NCBI RefSeq assembly: GCF_002198715.1
Contig: NZ_MWLK01000033.1
Location: 62,001-126,000, forward strand
Direction: 5' to 3'
Source: Rhodomicrobium sp. R_RK_3
GTDB lineage: Bacteria; Pseudomonadota; Alphaproteobacteria; Rhizobiales; Rhodomicrobiaceae
Length of the DNA stretch: 64,000 bases
Of the stretch, positions 35,045-43,695 are shown piece by piece; position 1 is the first letter of the stretch; each line of letters begins with the position of its first letter. The position numbers and the translations under genes were made by a program. Below the pieces are notes generated by a model, which saw only the letters and a program-made list of their open reading frames with translations, was not told where the DNA came from and ran no database searches.

Positions 35045-36403
35045 ATGGAAACGCATTTCTCCACCCGCCAGCTCACCGATCCGGCGACCAAAGAGGCCGA
35101 GGAAATCCTGCGGCGCTGCGTGCATTGCGGCTTCTGCACGGCCACCTGCTCGACCTATGTGCTGCTCGGCGACGAGCGCGACTCGCCGCGCGGGCGCATC
35201 TATCTCATCAAGGACATGCTGGAGAACGACCGCAAGGCGTCCCCCGAAGTCCGCTTCCATGTCGACCGGTGCCTGTCCTGCCTGTCCTGCGTCACGACCT
35301 GCCCCAGCGGCGTCGACTACATGCATCTCGTCGATTACGCCCGCGTGCGCATCGAGAAGACCGCCAGCCGCCCGCTGAAGGACCGGCTGATGCGCCGGCT
35401 GATCCAGACCATCCTGCCCTTCCCCGGCCGGATGCGTTCGGCGCTGCTTCTGGCGGCCATTGCCAAACCGTTCAAATCGCTGTTCCACGCCGTCGGGCTG
35501 AAGGAACTCGCCGCGATGGTCGGCATGGCGCCGACAATGGTGCCCAAGCGCGTCAATTTCCCGGGGCCGAAGATCTATTTCGGACGCCAGGGCGCGCGCC
35601 GCGCCCGCGTCGCGCTGCTCTCGGGCTGCGCCCAGCAGGTGCTGCGGCCGCAGATCAACGACGCGGCCATCCGGCTGCTGGTCTCGCAAGGCGTCGAAGT
35701 CGTGCTGGCCAAGCGCGAGGGCTGCTGCGGCGCGCTGGTCCATCATATGGGCCGCGAGGAGGAAGCGCGCGACTTTGCCCGCCGCAATATCGACGCCTGG
35801 GAAGAGGCGATGAAGGAAGCCCCGCTCGACGCCATCCTGGTGACGGCGTCCGGCTGCGGCACCACCATCAAGGATTACGGGCATATGCTGGCCCATGATC
35901 CCGTCTATGCCGAGCGCGCCAAGCGGATCAGCGCGCTCGCCCGCGACATCACCGAATTCCTGGCCGACGTCATCGACATCGGCGCGCCGTCCGGCTGGTC
36001 TGATATCCGCGTCGCCTATCACTCGGCCTGCTCGATGCAGCACGGCCAGCGCGTCAACGACCAGCCGCGCCGCCTTTTGCGCGAGGCGGGCTTCTCGGTC
36101 GCCGAGGTCGGCGAGGGGCATATTTGCTGCGGCTCGGCGGGGACGTACAACATCTTGCAGCCGGAACTTGCCTCGGAGCTGCGCGAGCGCAAGCTCGGCA
36201 ACATCGCCGCGACCAAGCCGGATTGCGTGGCGACCGGCAATATCGGCTGCATCACCCAGCTCGCAGGCCGCGACGCCTCCCCGATCGTGCATACGGTCGA
36301 ACTGCTCGACTGGGCCTATGGCGGCACCTGCCCGTCCGAGCTGGCGCATCTGGCCGGGCGGATGCGGCTGATGTCCGCCGAGTTCGGCAAGAGGAGCGCA
36401 TAG
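35045..36403 (+). CDS. glcF: Glycolate oxidase iron-sulfur subunit GlcF
   Basis: A 452-residue protein with two 4Fe-4S motifs near the N-terminus, CVHCGFCTATC (residues 25-35) and CLSCLSCVTTCP (~76-87). Two CCG-type domains follow (GCCGALVHHMGREEEA and CCGSAGTYNI). It carries electrons from GlcD/E to the quinone pool. It is in the same direction as glcDE but 368 bases away across inserted repeats; it has its own start METHFSTRQL. Confidence 0.93.
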   Translation: METHFSTRQLTDPATKEAEEILRRCVHCGFCTATCSTYVLLGDERDSPRGRIYLIKDMLENDRKASPEVRFHVDRCLSCLSCVTTCPSGVDYMHLVDYARVRIEKTASRPLKDRLMRRLIQTILPFPGRMRSALLLAAIAKPFKSLFHAVGLKELAAMVGMAPTMVPKRVNFPGPKIYFGRQGARRARVALLSGCAQQVLRPQINDAAIRLLVSQGVEVVLAKREGCCGALVHHMGREEEARDFARRNIDAWEEAMKEAPLDAILVTASGCGTTIKDYGHMLAHDPVYAERAKRISALARDITEFLADVIDIGAPSGWSDIRVAYHSACSMQHGQRVNDQPRRLLREAGFSVAEVGEGHICCGSAGTYNILQPELASELRERKLGNIAATKPDCVATGNIGCITQLAGRDASPIVHTVELLDWAYGGTCPSELAHLAGRMRLMSAEFGKRSA

Positions 36404-36466
36404 GGGAGCGGGACCGGTCTAGCGGACATAGCTGACGCCCGTAACCCAGACCGCGTCCGGTTCCCT

Positions 36467-36655
36467 CTCCCATTGAAGACCTTTGCAAAACTTCGATTCC
36501 TTCGCCCCGGCCGTCAGAGCCGGGGCCCACTCGCCTCTCCACTTGCCGCAGCAATAGCGGAAATAGGATTGGGTCCCGGCTCGGCCTAACGGCCGTCCGG
36601 GACGACGGGGAGAGGACCTTCGATACGCAAATGTCTCCCATGGGAGAGGGCTGGG
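36467..36655. repeat. Composite intergenic repeat, inverted relative to the 50.1 kb copy
   Basis: About 190 bases: GACCTTTGCAAAACTTCGA, a GCCCCGGCCGTCAGAGCCGGGGC hairpin, GCAGCAATAGCGGAAATA, GTCCCGGCTCGGCC and ACCTTCGATACGCAAA, ending in a TCTCCCATGGGAGA palindrome. The reverse complement of nearly the whole array stands at about 49.99-50.18 kb. Confidence 0.8.
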
Positions 36656-36718
36656 CTGCGGCGACTCGGACGGCTGAGGAAGATCGCGCCGCCCTGGCCG
36701 ATTCCACCTCATGCGTCC

Positions 36719-37636
36719 TCAGAATCTGCGATAAATATTCACCGAGCCGAATGTGCTGGTTTCGTCGCGATAACCGCCAGAGAGGCCGGCGGCGAGGGTG
36801 GTCTCCAGACCCATGGCGTCGAAGCGCAGGAAGGCTCCCGCACGGCCGGAGACGTCATCCGCGTCGCCGAAGGCCGCCAGTTGCGGGCCGAGCGAGAGCC
36901 AGGAGAGCGGCCGGAAACCCAGCTTCACGGCAGCGCCATAGGCCGAGGTGCCGGTGAAATAGGAGCCGTCCGCCGACAGCCAGAGGTCATCGCCGAGCGG
37001 CAGCCAGGCTTCGAGCCCGCTCTGCGCCCCCCAAAAGCCGCCTTGCAGGGATTTCGACGCATCGTCCGGCAGCACATCCTGCTGCTCGAAGGCCGCGCCC
37101 AGATAAACCTTCAGAATCAGCGCGCCCAGCGTCGCCTGATAGCCCGGCGCGACGCCGACATTATAATGCGTCACCCGATGCGGCGTGGCGGCGATGATCT
37201 GATCGCCGATCAGCTCCATCCCATGCGGCGCCAGGATGCCCGCGATCCGCTCGCGCGCCGCCCCTTGCGGCGGATCGTTCGATATGTCGTTGCAGAGGCT
37301 GGAAAAATTGGTGCCGTTGAGCTGCTTCTTCTCCTCGGCCGAGAGCTGGCAATAGGTCTGCCGCGTGTCGTAGCCATAGGCGCCGTAATTGCCCGACAGC
37401 CTGATCCTCCAGCCATCCTGGTCCGCCGGCCCGGTCAGGGCGATCACCGCCGAGCCATAGGCCGACCAGCCATTGCCGGTGACATCGAACCCGTTGGAGA
37501 AATCGCCGCGCCCCTCCAAAAGGCCGAGCCGGGCGAAAAACGGCGCCAGCCCCGGCAGCTCCCCGGCGGCGGCGGGCCGCGCCCAGGCGGCGAGGCACAG
37601 GGCGGCAAGCCCGGAAATCACGCGCAACACAAGCAT
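36719..37636 (-). CDS. bcsS: BcsS-type cellulose biosynthesis-associated protein
   Basis: A 305-residue exported protein with a signal peptide (VISGLAALCLAAWARPAAAG). It resembles BcsS: FSNGFDVTGNGWSAYGSAVIALTG, alternating short beta strands throughout (DGWRIRLSGNYGAYGYD; TLGALILKVYLGAAFEQQDV; KLGFRPLSWLSLGPQLAAFG) and a final ...FGSVNIYRRF with a C-terminal aromatic residue typical of outer-membrane barrels. BcsS is found with cellulose synthase in alphaproteobacteria, its role unclear. No bcsA/B/C lies nearby. It converges with glcF across a repeat. Confidence 0.75.
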   Translation of the reverse strand: MLVLRVISGLAALCLAAWARPAAAGELPGLAPFFARLGLLEGRGDFSNGFDVTGNGWSAYGSAVIALTGPADQDGWRIRLSGNYGAYGYDTRQTYCQLSAEEKKQLNGTNFSSLCNDISNDPPQGAARERIAGILAPHGMELIGDQIIAATPHRVTHYNVGVAPGYQATLGALILKVYLGAAFEQQDVLPDDASKSLQGGFWGAQSGLEAWLPLGDDLWLSADGSYFTGTSAYGAAVKLGFRPLSWLSLGPQLAAFGDADDVSGRAGAFLRFDAMGLETTLAAGLSGGYRDETSTFGSVNIYRRF

Positions 37637-37867
37637 TTGATCAACGCAACGAACGCCACAGTGCGGGCAGAATACGTCGCGGAATCCGCCTCGGGGAGTC
37701 GGTATTAACGCGGGCTCAATCTCTACGTGTTTTTTCTCGCCTCAGGAAAGCCGCACATTCATCCACAAAGTTGCCTGTGGCGGCCCGGAACGCTAATTTG
37801 TTTGGAGTTGGGTCAGCGATACGGCCAAGGGCAGAGCGTTGTGGCGTAGCCTGAGACAGGGAAGACG

Positions 37868-38827
37868 ATGAGCCTGCGCTGCCTGATTTTCGCGATAGCC
37901 GCTGCGGCGGCGGCCCTGCTCGCAAGCTGCGCGCCGGGGATCGCCCCCGATATGCTGGACGCGATGCGCACCATCAAGTTCCAGCCCGTCGGCAAGGGCG
38001 ACGATGCCGTCAAGCTCGCCGTGCACGAGCAGGGCAAGGGCAAGCCGATCGTGCTGCTGCACGGGCTCGGCGCCTCCAGCTATACCTGGCACAAGATCAT
38101 GCCGGCGCTGGCCAAGACCAACCGCGTCATCGCCATCGACCTGAAGGGCTTTGGCCAATCCGACAAGCCGCTCGACAATCATTATTCGATTTTCGATCAG
38201 GCCCGGCTGGTCGAGGACTATATCGACCGGCTCAATCTGCACAATGTCACCTTGATCGGCCATTCCTTCGGCGGCGGCGTCGCCCTCGCCGTGGCGCTGA
38301 ACCAGATCGAGACGGGCAGGAAGGATATCGAGCGGCTGGTGCTGATCGACAGCGTCGCCTATGCGCAGCCGCTGCCGTTCTTCTTCCGCGTGCTGCGCAC
38401 GCCCGTCCTCGGCGAGATCGGCATGTCGCTGATCCCGCCGGAGGTGCAGATGGAGCGGGCGCTGGCCATGGCCTATCACGAGGATGGCAAGGTCACGCCG
38501 GAGACGGTCGCCAATTATGCCAGCGCGCTGCACAGCGAGGGCGGCCGGCACGCGCTCTTGAACACCATCAACAGCCTCGACCCCGATCAGGCCGAGGCTT
38601 TTTCCAAGCGCTACCCGACGCTGAAGCTGCCGGCGCTGCTTCTATGGTGCGAGCACGACAAGATCGTGCCGCTGCGTTTCGGCAAGCGGCTGGCCGGCGA
38701 CCTGCCCGATTCGCGCATCGAGGTGATCGAGGAATGCGGGCATATCCCGCATGAGGAGCAGCCTGAGCAGACCCTGCGCGCCATCCGGCAATTCATCGCC
38801 GCCGGCGCCAATGGGCACGGCAGCTAG
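37868..38827 (+). CDS. Lipoprotein alpha/beta hydrolase
   Basis: A 319-residue protein with a lipobox LLASC (Cys21). The alpha/beta hydrolase fold has the oxyanion segment IVLLHGLGASSYTWHKIMP, the nucleophile elbow GHSFGGGVA (Ser ~133), the acid LLWCEHDKIVPL and the His in ECGHIPHEEQPEQ. A complete catalytic triad is thus present. It probably acts as an esterase or lipase-like hydrolase at the envelope. Close relatives include epoxide hydrolase-like and meta-cleavage hydrolase-like proteins, so substrate is not determined. Confidence 0.87.
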   Translation: MSLRCLIFAIAAAAAALLASCAPGIAPDMLDAMRTIKFQPVGKGDDAVKLAVHEQGKGKPIVLLHGLGASSYTWHKIMPALAKTNRVIAIDLKGFGQSDKPLDNHYSIFDQARLVEDYIDRLNLHNVTLIGHSFGGGVALAVALNQIETGRKDIERLVLIDSVAYAQPLPFFFRVLRTPVLGEIGMSLIPPEVQMERALAMAYHEDGKVTPETVANYASALHSEGGRHALLNTINSLDPDQAEAFSKRYPTLKLPALLLWCEHDKIVPLRFGKRLAGDLPDSRIEVIEECGHIPHEEQPEQTLRAIRQFIAAGANGHGS

Positions 38828-38882
38828 AGCGGGACGGGATTGGATGCGCGCGCCAACCTGTGCGGCGGGCGGGTCCCCTGGC

Positions 38883-39164
38883 CTACTCGGTGCGGTCGGC
38901 GATTTTGGGGTCTTCGGCGTCGTGCGCGTGGCGGATGGCCTCGCGCAGCTTGTGATCCAGCTTGCTCATATCGAGGATGACCTTGCCGGAATGCACGTCC
39001 CGGATGGCGTCCAGCGGCACGTGGAAATCGCCGGCATTCTCGATATAGATGATGATGTCGCCCCGCCCCTGCGGCAATTTCCTGACGGCGCCGACGGCGA
39101 CCTGGCCGTCCGAGGCGAAGACTTCGAAACCTTCTTGGATCGCGTTGATGTCCACTCCGGCCAT
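38883..39164 (-). CDS. Small PRC-barrel-like protein
   Basis: A 93-residue protein with RBS AGGAGA. The N-terminal half is beta-rich (GFEVFASDGQVAVGAVRKLPQG.GDIIIYIENAGDFHVPLDAIRDVHSGKVILDM), a pattern like PRC-barrel/DUF2171 domains. The C-terminal helix KLDHKLREAIRHAHDAEDPK is acidic. It may be a small regulatory or stress protein. It converges with the hydrolase gene. Family assignment is tentative. Confidence 0.65.
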   Translation of the reverse strand: MAGVDINAIQEGFEVFASDGQVAVGAVRKLPQGRGDIIIYIENAGDFHVPLDAIRDVHSGKVILDMSKLDHKLREAIRHAHDAEDPKIADRTE

Positions 39165-39304
39165 GCTGGTCTCCTCTTGAACGCCTGACGGCTAAACGGC
39201 GGGAGCTTACCGAAGTTTCCCGCGCTCCATGCAAGCCCTCGCCCAACGTTAACGCAAGCCGCCGGCAATAAAGCGGCGCTCGGTCATCAAAACAAAGCGC
39301 CCCG

Positions 39305-39415
39305 CTCGCCGCAGTGCAACCTCTCCCTTGGGAGAGGTCGGCGCGCAGCGCCGGGTGTCAACGGAGAGGCACCAACCCTCACCCCCGCCCTCTCCCCTTG
39401 GAGAGGGAATCTGCC
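39305..39415. repeat. CCCTCTCCC-type repeat beside agmatinase
   Basis: Two palindromic units, ACCTCTCCCTTGGGAGAGGT (about 39321-39340) and CCCTCTCCCCTTGGAGAGGG (about 39388-39408), with CCCTCACCC between. The downstream end of speB is two bases away. Confidence 0.7.
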
Positions 39416-39416
39416 T

Positions 39417-40322
39417 CTAAACCGCCGGCCGCGTCGCCATGGCGTAGCTCATCAGCTTATAGGCCAGCTTCGCCACGGTGAACTCGCAAGCGTGCAGTTT
39501 CGGAATCGGCGCCAGTTCGACGATGTCGGCGCCGACGACGGTGCCCGCCTCGCTCGCCGCGCGGAGAATTTCGCAAGCCTCGTCGAAGAGGAAGCCGCCG
39601 GGCTCGGGCGTGCCGGTGGCGGGCATCAGGCTGGCGTCGAAGCCGTCGACGTCGAAGCTGATATAGACCGGGCGACCCTTCAGCGGCGCGACGATGTCCT
39701 CGATCTTCCAGCGCCGCCGGTCCTTCGCCCAGTGGATGCTGACACGGTCCTGGTTCTGCTCGATGAACGGGATTTCGGAGACGTCGGTCGCCCGGATGCC
39801 GACCGAGACCAGCGACAGGCCGGGATTGTCGAGCACGCGGCGCATGGCGGCGGCATGGGAATAATGCTCGCCGAGATAGCCGTCGCGCAGGTCGGAATGG
39901 GCGTCGAATTGCAGCACGACGAGGTCGGGGTAACGGCGGGCGAAGGGGCGAATGGCGCCCGGCGTCAGCGAATGCTCGCCTCCCAGCGTCAGCGGGAACT
40001 TGCCCTCGGCCAGCACCGATTCGACCAAACCTTCGAGCTGGGTCAGCGCGGGCTCGATCTCGGCTTCGATCTCTGGCGCTTCGAGCGTGGCGATGCCGAA
40101 TTGCCGGTAGGGCTCGCACCACAGCTCCTCGTCGAAGAACTCCAGCTTCGGGGAGGCGGAGATGATCGCCTCCGGCCCCTTCGCCGTGCCGCCGCCATAG
40201 GAGACGCTGGCTTCGAGGCCGAAGGGGATGATGACGACGCGCGCCGCTTCCGGATCGCCCGCCTCGTCATAGGTGAGGCCGAGAAAGCCGTCTTCGGGCG
40301 CGCGGTAGCGAAGCTGGATCAT
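39417..40322 (-). CDS. speB: Agmatinase / arginase family ureohydrolase
   Basis: About 301 residues from MIQLRYR (an in-frame GTG lies 12 bases upstream). The ureohydrolase manganese motifs are all present: GGEHS, FDAHSDLRD and SFDVDGFDASLMPATGTPEPGG. Agmatinase gives putrescine and urea from agmatine; the DASLMPATGTPEPGG form is common to agmatinases but does not exclude guanidinobutyrase. It lies 63 bases downstream of an ornithine decarboxylase gene on the same strand, which supports a polyamine role. Confidence 0.9.
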   Translation of the reverse strand: MIQLRYRAPEDGFLGLTYDEAGDPEAARVVIIPFGLEASVSYGGGTAKGPEAIISASPKLEFFDEELWCEPYRQFGIATLEAPEIEAEIEPALTQLEGLVESVLAEGKFPLTLGGEHSLTPGAIRPFARRYPDLVVLQFDAHSDLRDGYLGEHYSHAAAMRRVLDNPGLSLVSVGIRATDVSEIPFIEQNQDRVSIHWAKDRRRWKIEDIVAPLKGRPVYISFDVDGFDASLMPATGTPEPGGFLFDEACEILRAASEAGTVVGADIVELAPIPKLHACEFTVAKLAYKLMSYAMATRPAV

Positions 40323-40345
40323 GGAACCCGTCACGGCATGAAAGA

Positions 40346-40370
40346 GGCCCTGGAAGCGTCTCCCAGGGCC
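40346..40370 (-). promoter_or_regulatory. Hairpin between ornithine decarboxylase and agmatinase genes
   Basis: GGCCCTGG (40346-40353) pairs with CCAGGGCC (40363-40370) around a 9-base loop. There is no U-run, so it may reduce rather than end transcription, or stabilise the upstream mRNA. Confidence 0.4.
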
Positions 40371-40384
40371 TGAAGGTTGCGGTA

Positions 40385-41572
40385 TTAGCGCCCGGCGGCG
40401 GCGCCGCTCAGCGCATCGGCGAGGCCGTATAGGGACAGCATCGGCTCATCGGTGAGCAGCGCGTCCTGATAATGGCCGAAACCGTTGAAGCGGCAGGCCA
40501 TGACGCGGCCATAGGCGCCGATATTGCCGATCTCGATATAATCGCCCTCACCCGTGTCCGGTGGCAGGAAGAACGGCCCCTTCATATGGTCGATGCTGTC
40601 GCAGGTCGGCCCCCAGAGTTCGAACGGGGCGAGCGCCTGCAGGCCCGGCATGGCGGCCTCCGTCTCCACCCGGCGGGCGGGGAAGACGAACTTCATATGC
40701 GTCGCGTCATAGAGCACGCCGAACGCTCCGTCATTGATATAGAGCGTATCGTCCTTGCGCGCGTCGACCTTGACGATGAGCGACTCCGCCTCGGCGACCA
40801 GCGCGCGGCCGGGCTCGGCCCAGAGCTCGCAGCTCATGCCGACGGTGATCTGGTCGAAAGCCTCGCGGATCTCGTCCATGTAATCGGCGAGCGCCGGCGG
40901 CTCCATGCCCGGATAGATCGAGGGGAAACCGCCGCCCACGTCGATGACGTCGGCCAGCACGCCCGCCTGGACGATATGCTGCGACATCACCTTCATCGCC
41001 TGCCCGTAGGCCGCCGGCGACATCGCCTGCGAGCCGACATGGAAGGTCAGGCCGAAGCAGTCGGCGAACTGGCGCGTCTTGCGCAGGAGGTCGGGCGCCT
41101 CGACCCAGGAGATGCCGAACTTGTCCTCGAGCGGGATCTCGGAAAAGCTGTTCGGACAGGTCATGCGGACAAGGAGCGTCAGATCCTTGGCATGGCCGGT
41201 CTCGGCGACGATCTTGTCCAGTTCGGCCTCGCAGTCGAGGGCGAAGGTGCGCACGCCATGCTCGAAATAGGCGCGGCGAATGAGATCGCGCGATTTGATC
41301 GGGTGCATGAGATGCGCCCGCGCGTCCGCGAGGCTGGCGATCTTCACGATCTCCGGCAGCGATGCGACGTCGAAATCCCGGATGCCGGCCTCATGCAGCT
41401 CGGCGAGCACATGCGGCGCGTCATTGGCCTTGATGGCGTAGAGTGATTTTCCGGGGAAATTTTGCAAAAACCAGCGCGCCGCCTTCCGGGCAGCGTGCGG
41501 ACGAAAGGCTAGTACCGGGCGCTCGGGGCTTTGCAGACGAACAAGGTCTGCGGCGCTGCGGTATGTTTCCAT
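40385..41572 (-). CDS. Ornithine decarboxylase, fold type III PLP
   Basis: A 395-residue eukaryote-like ornithine/lysine decarboxylase. The PLP lysine lies in YAIKAN (Lys48). HPIKS, VRMTCPN, FHVGSQAMSP and DVGGGFPSIYPG line the barrel and phosphate site, and GPTCDSID (~320-327) carries the catalytic Cys and the substrate Asp. It decarboxylates ornithine to putrescine in the cytoplasm (lysine to cadaverine is an alternative). Together with the next gene, agmatinase, it forms a putrescine-synthesis pair. Confidence 0.93.
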   Translation of the reverse strand: METYRSAADLVRLQSPERPVLAFRPHAARKAARWFLQNFPGKSLYAIKANDAPHVLAELHEAGIRDFDVASLPEIVKIASLADARAHLMHPIKSRDLIRRAYFEHGVRTFALDCEAELDKIVAETGHAKDLTLLVRMTCPNSFSEIPLEDKFGISWVEAPDLLRKTRQFADCFGLTFHVGSQAMSPAAYGQAMKVMSQHIVQAGVLADVIDVGGGFPSIYPGMEPPALADYMDEIREAFDQITVGMSCELWAEPGRALVAEAESLIVKVDARKDDTLYINDGAFGVLYDATHMKFVFPARRVETEAAMPGLQALAPFELWGPTCDSIDHMKGPFFLPPDTGEGDYIEIGNIGAYGRVMACRFNGFGHYQDALLTDEPMLSLYGLADALSGAAAGR

Positions 41573-41739
41573 CCCATAGGTCCTCCAGAATGCAGTTGAC
41601 CCTAAGCTGAACGATGAGGCACCGCAGCCGGGGTCGCTTACGGCTAGTCGTCCCGGATGTAAAGGCTTTTCTATCGCGCTGGGCAGAGTTGGTGAAATTT
41701 CTGCCGCTTTTCAAGGCGTTTCCGCCGCAGCCGCGGCAT

Positions 41740-41985
41740 TTATTCCGAGGCCTGCTGACCGCCATTGCGGATGACGAAGCGGTAGACATCGCCCGCCGCG
41801 GTCGTGGATTCCAGCAGCTCATGCCCTTGCGTGCGGCAGAAATCGGAAAAATCCTCCACCGCCAGGGGATCGGTCGCGAGCACTTCGAGGGTCTGGCCGC
41901 GCGCCATATTGCGCAAGGTCCGGCGCGCCTTCAGGATTGGCAACGGGCAACTGAGCCCGGTCGTGTCCAACACGCGTTCCGCCAT
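41740..41985 (-). CDS. tusA: TusA-like sulfurtransferase
   Basis: An 81-residue SirA/TusA protein. The motif LDTTGLSCPLPILKARRTL carries the active Cys13 followed by Pro-Leu-Pro, and the two-layer alpha/beta fold continues with LEVLATDPLAVEDFSDFCRTQGHELLE. TusA relays sulfur for tRNA 2-thiouridine and molybdenum cofactor formation. The product is cytoplasmic. No tusBCD or tusE gene is in the window. Confidence 0.9.
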   Translation of the reverse strand: MAERVLDTTGLSCPLPILKARRTLRNMARGQTLEVLATDPLAVEDFSDFCRTQGHELLESTTAAGDVYRFVIRNGGQQASE

Positions 41986-42186
41986 CAGGCCAGCTCCTAT
42001 CGCTTGCGATGTAACCGATCGCGGGGGATGTCCGACAGTCTAGTGAAATCGCTATCGCCCGGCCAAACAATAAGCACTACCCGCAAGTGGGGTTCCGCGG
42101 GCGATAAGAATTGCGATCGGCGACAGGCATTACCCCTTGCGGGGCCGCCCGGCACGACGGCAGGCCGCGGTGGCGGGCCTCCTGCG

Positions 42187-43119
42187 CTACTTCCGCTTCG
42201 GCCGCTCATGCGCGACGGGCGGGACCGATTTCAGATAGGCGGCGATGGCGTCGCGGTCGTCCTTGGTCAGCTTGGCCATGTTCTTCTGCACCTTCGCCAT
42301 CGCCCCGCCAATGACGTCGCCGCCGGGGGTGAAGCCTGATTGCAGCGCGAAGGAAATGTCCCTCTCGCTCCACGCGCCGATGCCGGTCTTGTCCGGCGTG
42401 ATGTTGGGCGTATAGCCCTTGCCTTCGGGGTCGGGCGCGCCGGACAGGCGCTTGGAGACCTCCATGCCGCCGAGCGAATCGCGCGGCGTGTGGCACTCGC
42501 CGCAATGGCCCGGCCCCTCCACCAGATAGGCGCCGCGATTGACCTGGGCCGACTTCGCCGGATCGGGCTCGAAGGTCTTGCCGTCGAGATAGAGGCTCTT
42601 CCAGACGCTGAGGCCGCGGCGGATGTTGTAGGGGAAGGACAAATCATGCCCCGGCACGCTCGACGGGATCGGCTCCAGCGTCTTCAGGAAGGCCCAGAGG
42701 TCGGCGAGATCGCCACGCGGCATGCGCTGGTAGGAGGCGTAGGGAAAGGCCGGGTAATAGTTCGCACCGGCCGGCGAGGTGCCGGTGGTCATGGCGGTGA
42801 TGAAATTCTGCTCGGTCCAATTGCCGAGCCCGGCCGTCTTGTCCTGGGTGATGTTCGGCACGTAGAATGTGCCGAAATCCGACTTCAGGCAGCGTCCGCC
42901 GACCGGCTTGAGATCGTCGGCGCTATTGGGATCGTCGCATTTGGCCGACGCCGGGGCCGCGTGGCAGGAGGCGCAGCCGCCGGCGGTATAGAGATAGCGC
43001 CCACGCTGCACCGCCTCCTTGTCGTCGCTGGCCGGAGCCGTCTCGGCGAAAGCGGCCGGCGCCGCGCAATGGAGGCAGGCGGCGGCGAGGAGAGCCGCGA
43101 GAAGGCGGTGCATGGGCAT
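42187..43119 (-). CDS. Diheme c-type cytochrome
   Basis: A 310-residue exported protein (signal peptide LLAALLAAACLHCAAPAAFA). Two haem sites CASCH (residues 49-53) and CGECH (~205-209) and distal Met-bearing segments (PRGDLADLWAFLKT; KLTKDDRDAIAAYLKS) show a tandem class I cytochrome c. This family accepts electrons from alcohol, aldehyde or gluconate dehydrogenases and passes them to oxidases in the periplasm. It is three bases from the start-side of the cytochrome c-556 gene, forming a pair on one transcript. Confidence 0.87.
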   Translation of the reverse strand: MPMHRLLAALLAAACLHCAAPAAFAETAPASDDKEAVQRGRYLYTAGGCASCHAAPASAKCDDPNSADDLKPVGGRCLKSDFGTFYVPNITQDKTAGLGNWTEQNFITAMTTGTSPAGANYYPAFPYASYQRMPRGDLADLWAFLKTLEPIPSSVPGHDLSFPYNIRRGLSVWKSLYLDGKTFEPDPAKSAQVNRGAYLVEGPGHCGECHTPRDSLGGMEVSKRLSGAPDPEGKGYTPNITPDKTGIGAWSERDISFALQSGFTPGGDVIGGAMAKVQKNMAKLTKDDRDAIAAYLKSVPPVAHERPKRK

Positions 43120-43122
43120 CCT

Positions 43123-43557
43123 TTATTGTGGCACGCGGTATTTCTCATGGCAGCCGCGGCAGGTCTGGCCCAGCTCGGCGAAGGCGGGCTGCAGCGCATC
43201 CATGCCGCCAGCCGCCGCGGTCGCCGCCTTGGCGCTGTCTTCCTTCAGCTTCACCGCCCAGGAATCGAAATCTGCCTTGTTCTGCCATATCTCCGGCTTA
43301 GCGTATGAATCTTTCGCGGTGCCTTCCGGGAACAGCGTGATGAACTCATCCGCCATGCCGCCGATCTTGGTCAGCGCCGCCGCCGCCGCCGCGCCGTCAT
43401 AGGGCGTTTCGCCCTTGAACATCTTGACGATCAGGTCGGTGGCCTCGCCATTCTGCTTCATCAGGGCCTGGCGTTTCTTGATCGGGCTCTCTTGGGCTAT
43501 GGCGGCGCCGGCGAGCACCGTGCAGCCGATCGCGAGAGCGATGATGATGCGTTTCAT
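43123..43557 (-). CDS. Cytochrome c'/c-556 family protein
   Basis: A 144-residue four-helix-bundle cytochrome. Signal peptide IIIALAIGCTVLAGAAIAQ, a helical body (SPIKKRQALMKQNGEATDLIVKMF) and a single C-terminal haem site CRGCH (Cys133, Cys136, His137) are typical. It carries electrons or binds gaseous ligands in the periplasm. It is followed by the diheme cytochrome after three bases. Confidence 0.9.
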   Translation of the reverse strand: MKRIIIALAIGCTVLAGAAIAQESPIKKRQALMKQNGEATDLIVKMFKGETPYDGAAAAAALTKIGGMADEFITLFPEGTAKDSYAKPEIWQNKADFDSWAVKLKEDSAKAATAAAGGMDALQPAFAELGQTCRGCHEKYRVPQ

Positions 43558-43695
43558 CCAAAAATCCTCTTTCCTGGAGCCCCTTGCGGGATCAATTGAC
43601 CAAATGCATCAAAGTTCTTGCACGAAACGGCGGCAAGGGAATTTCGCTCCGGCGGATTTCCGGTCAACTTGCCGTGAGGGCAATCCGTGCGCGGC

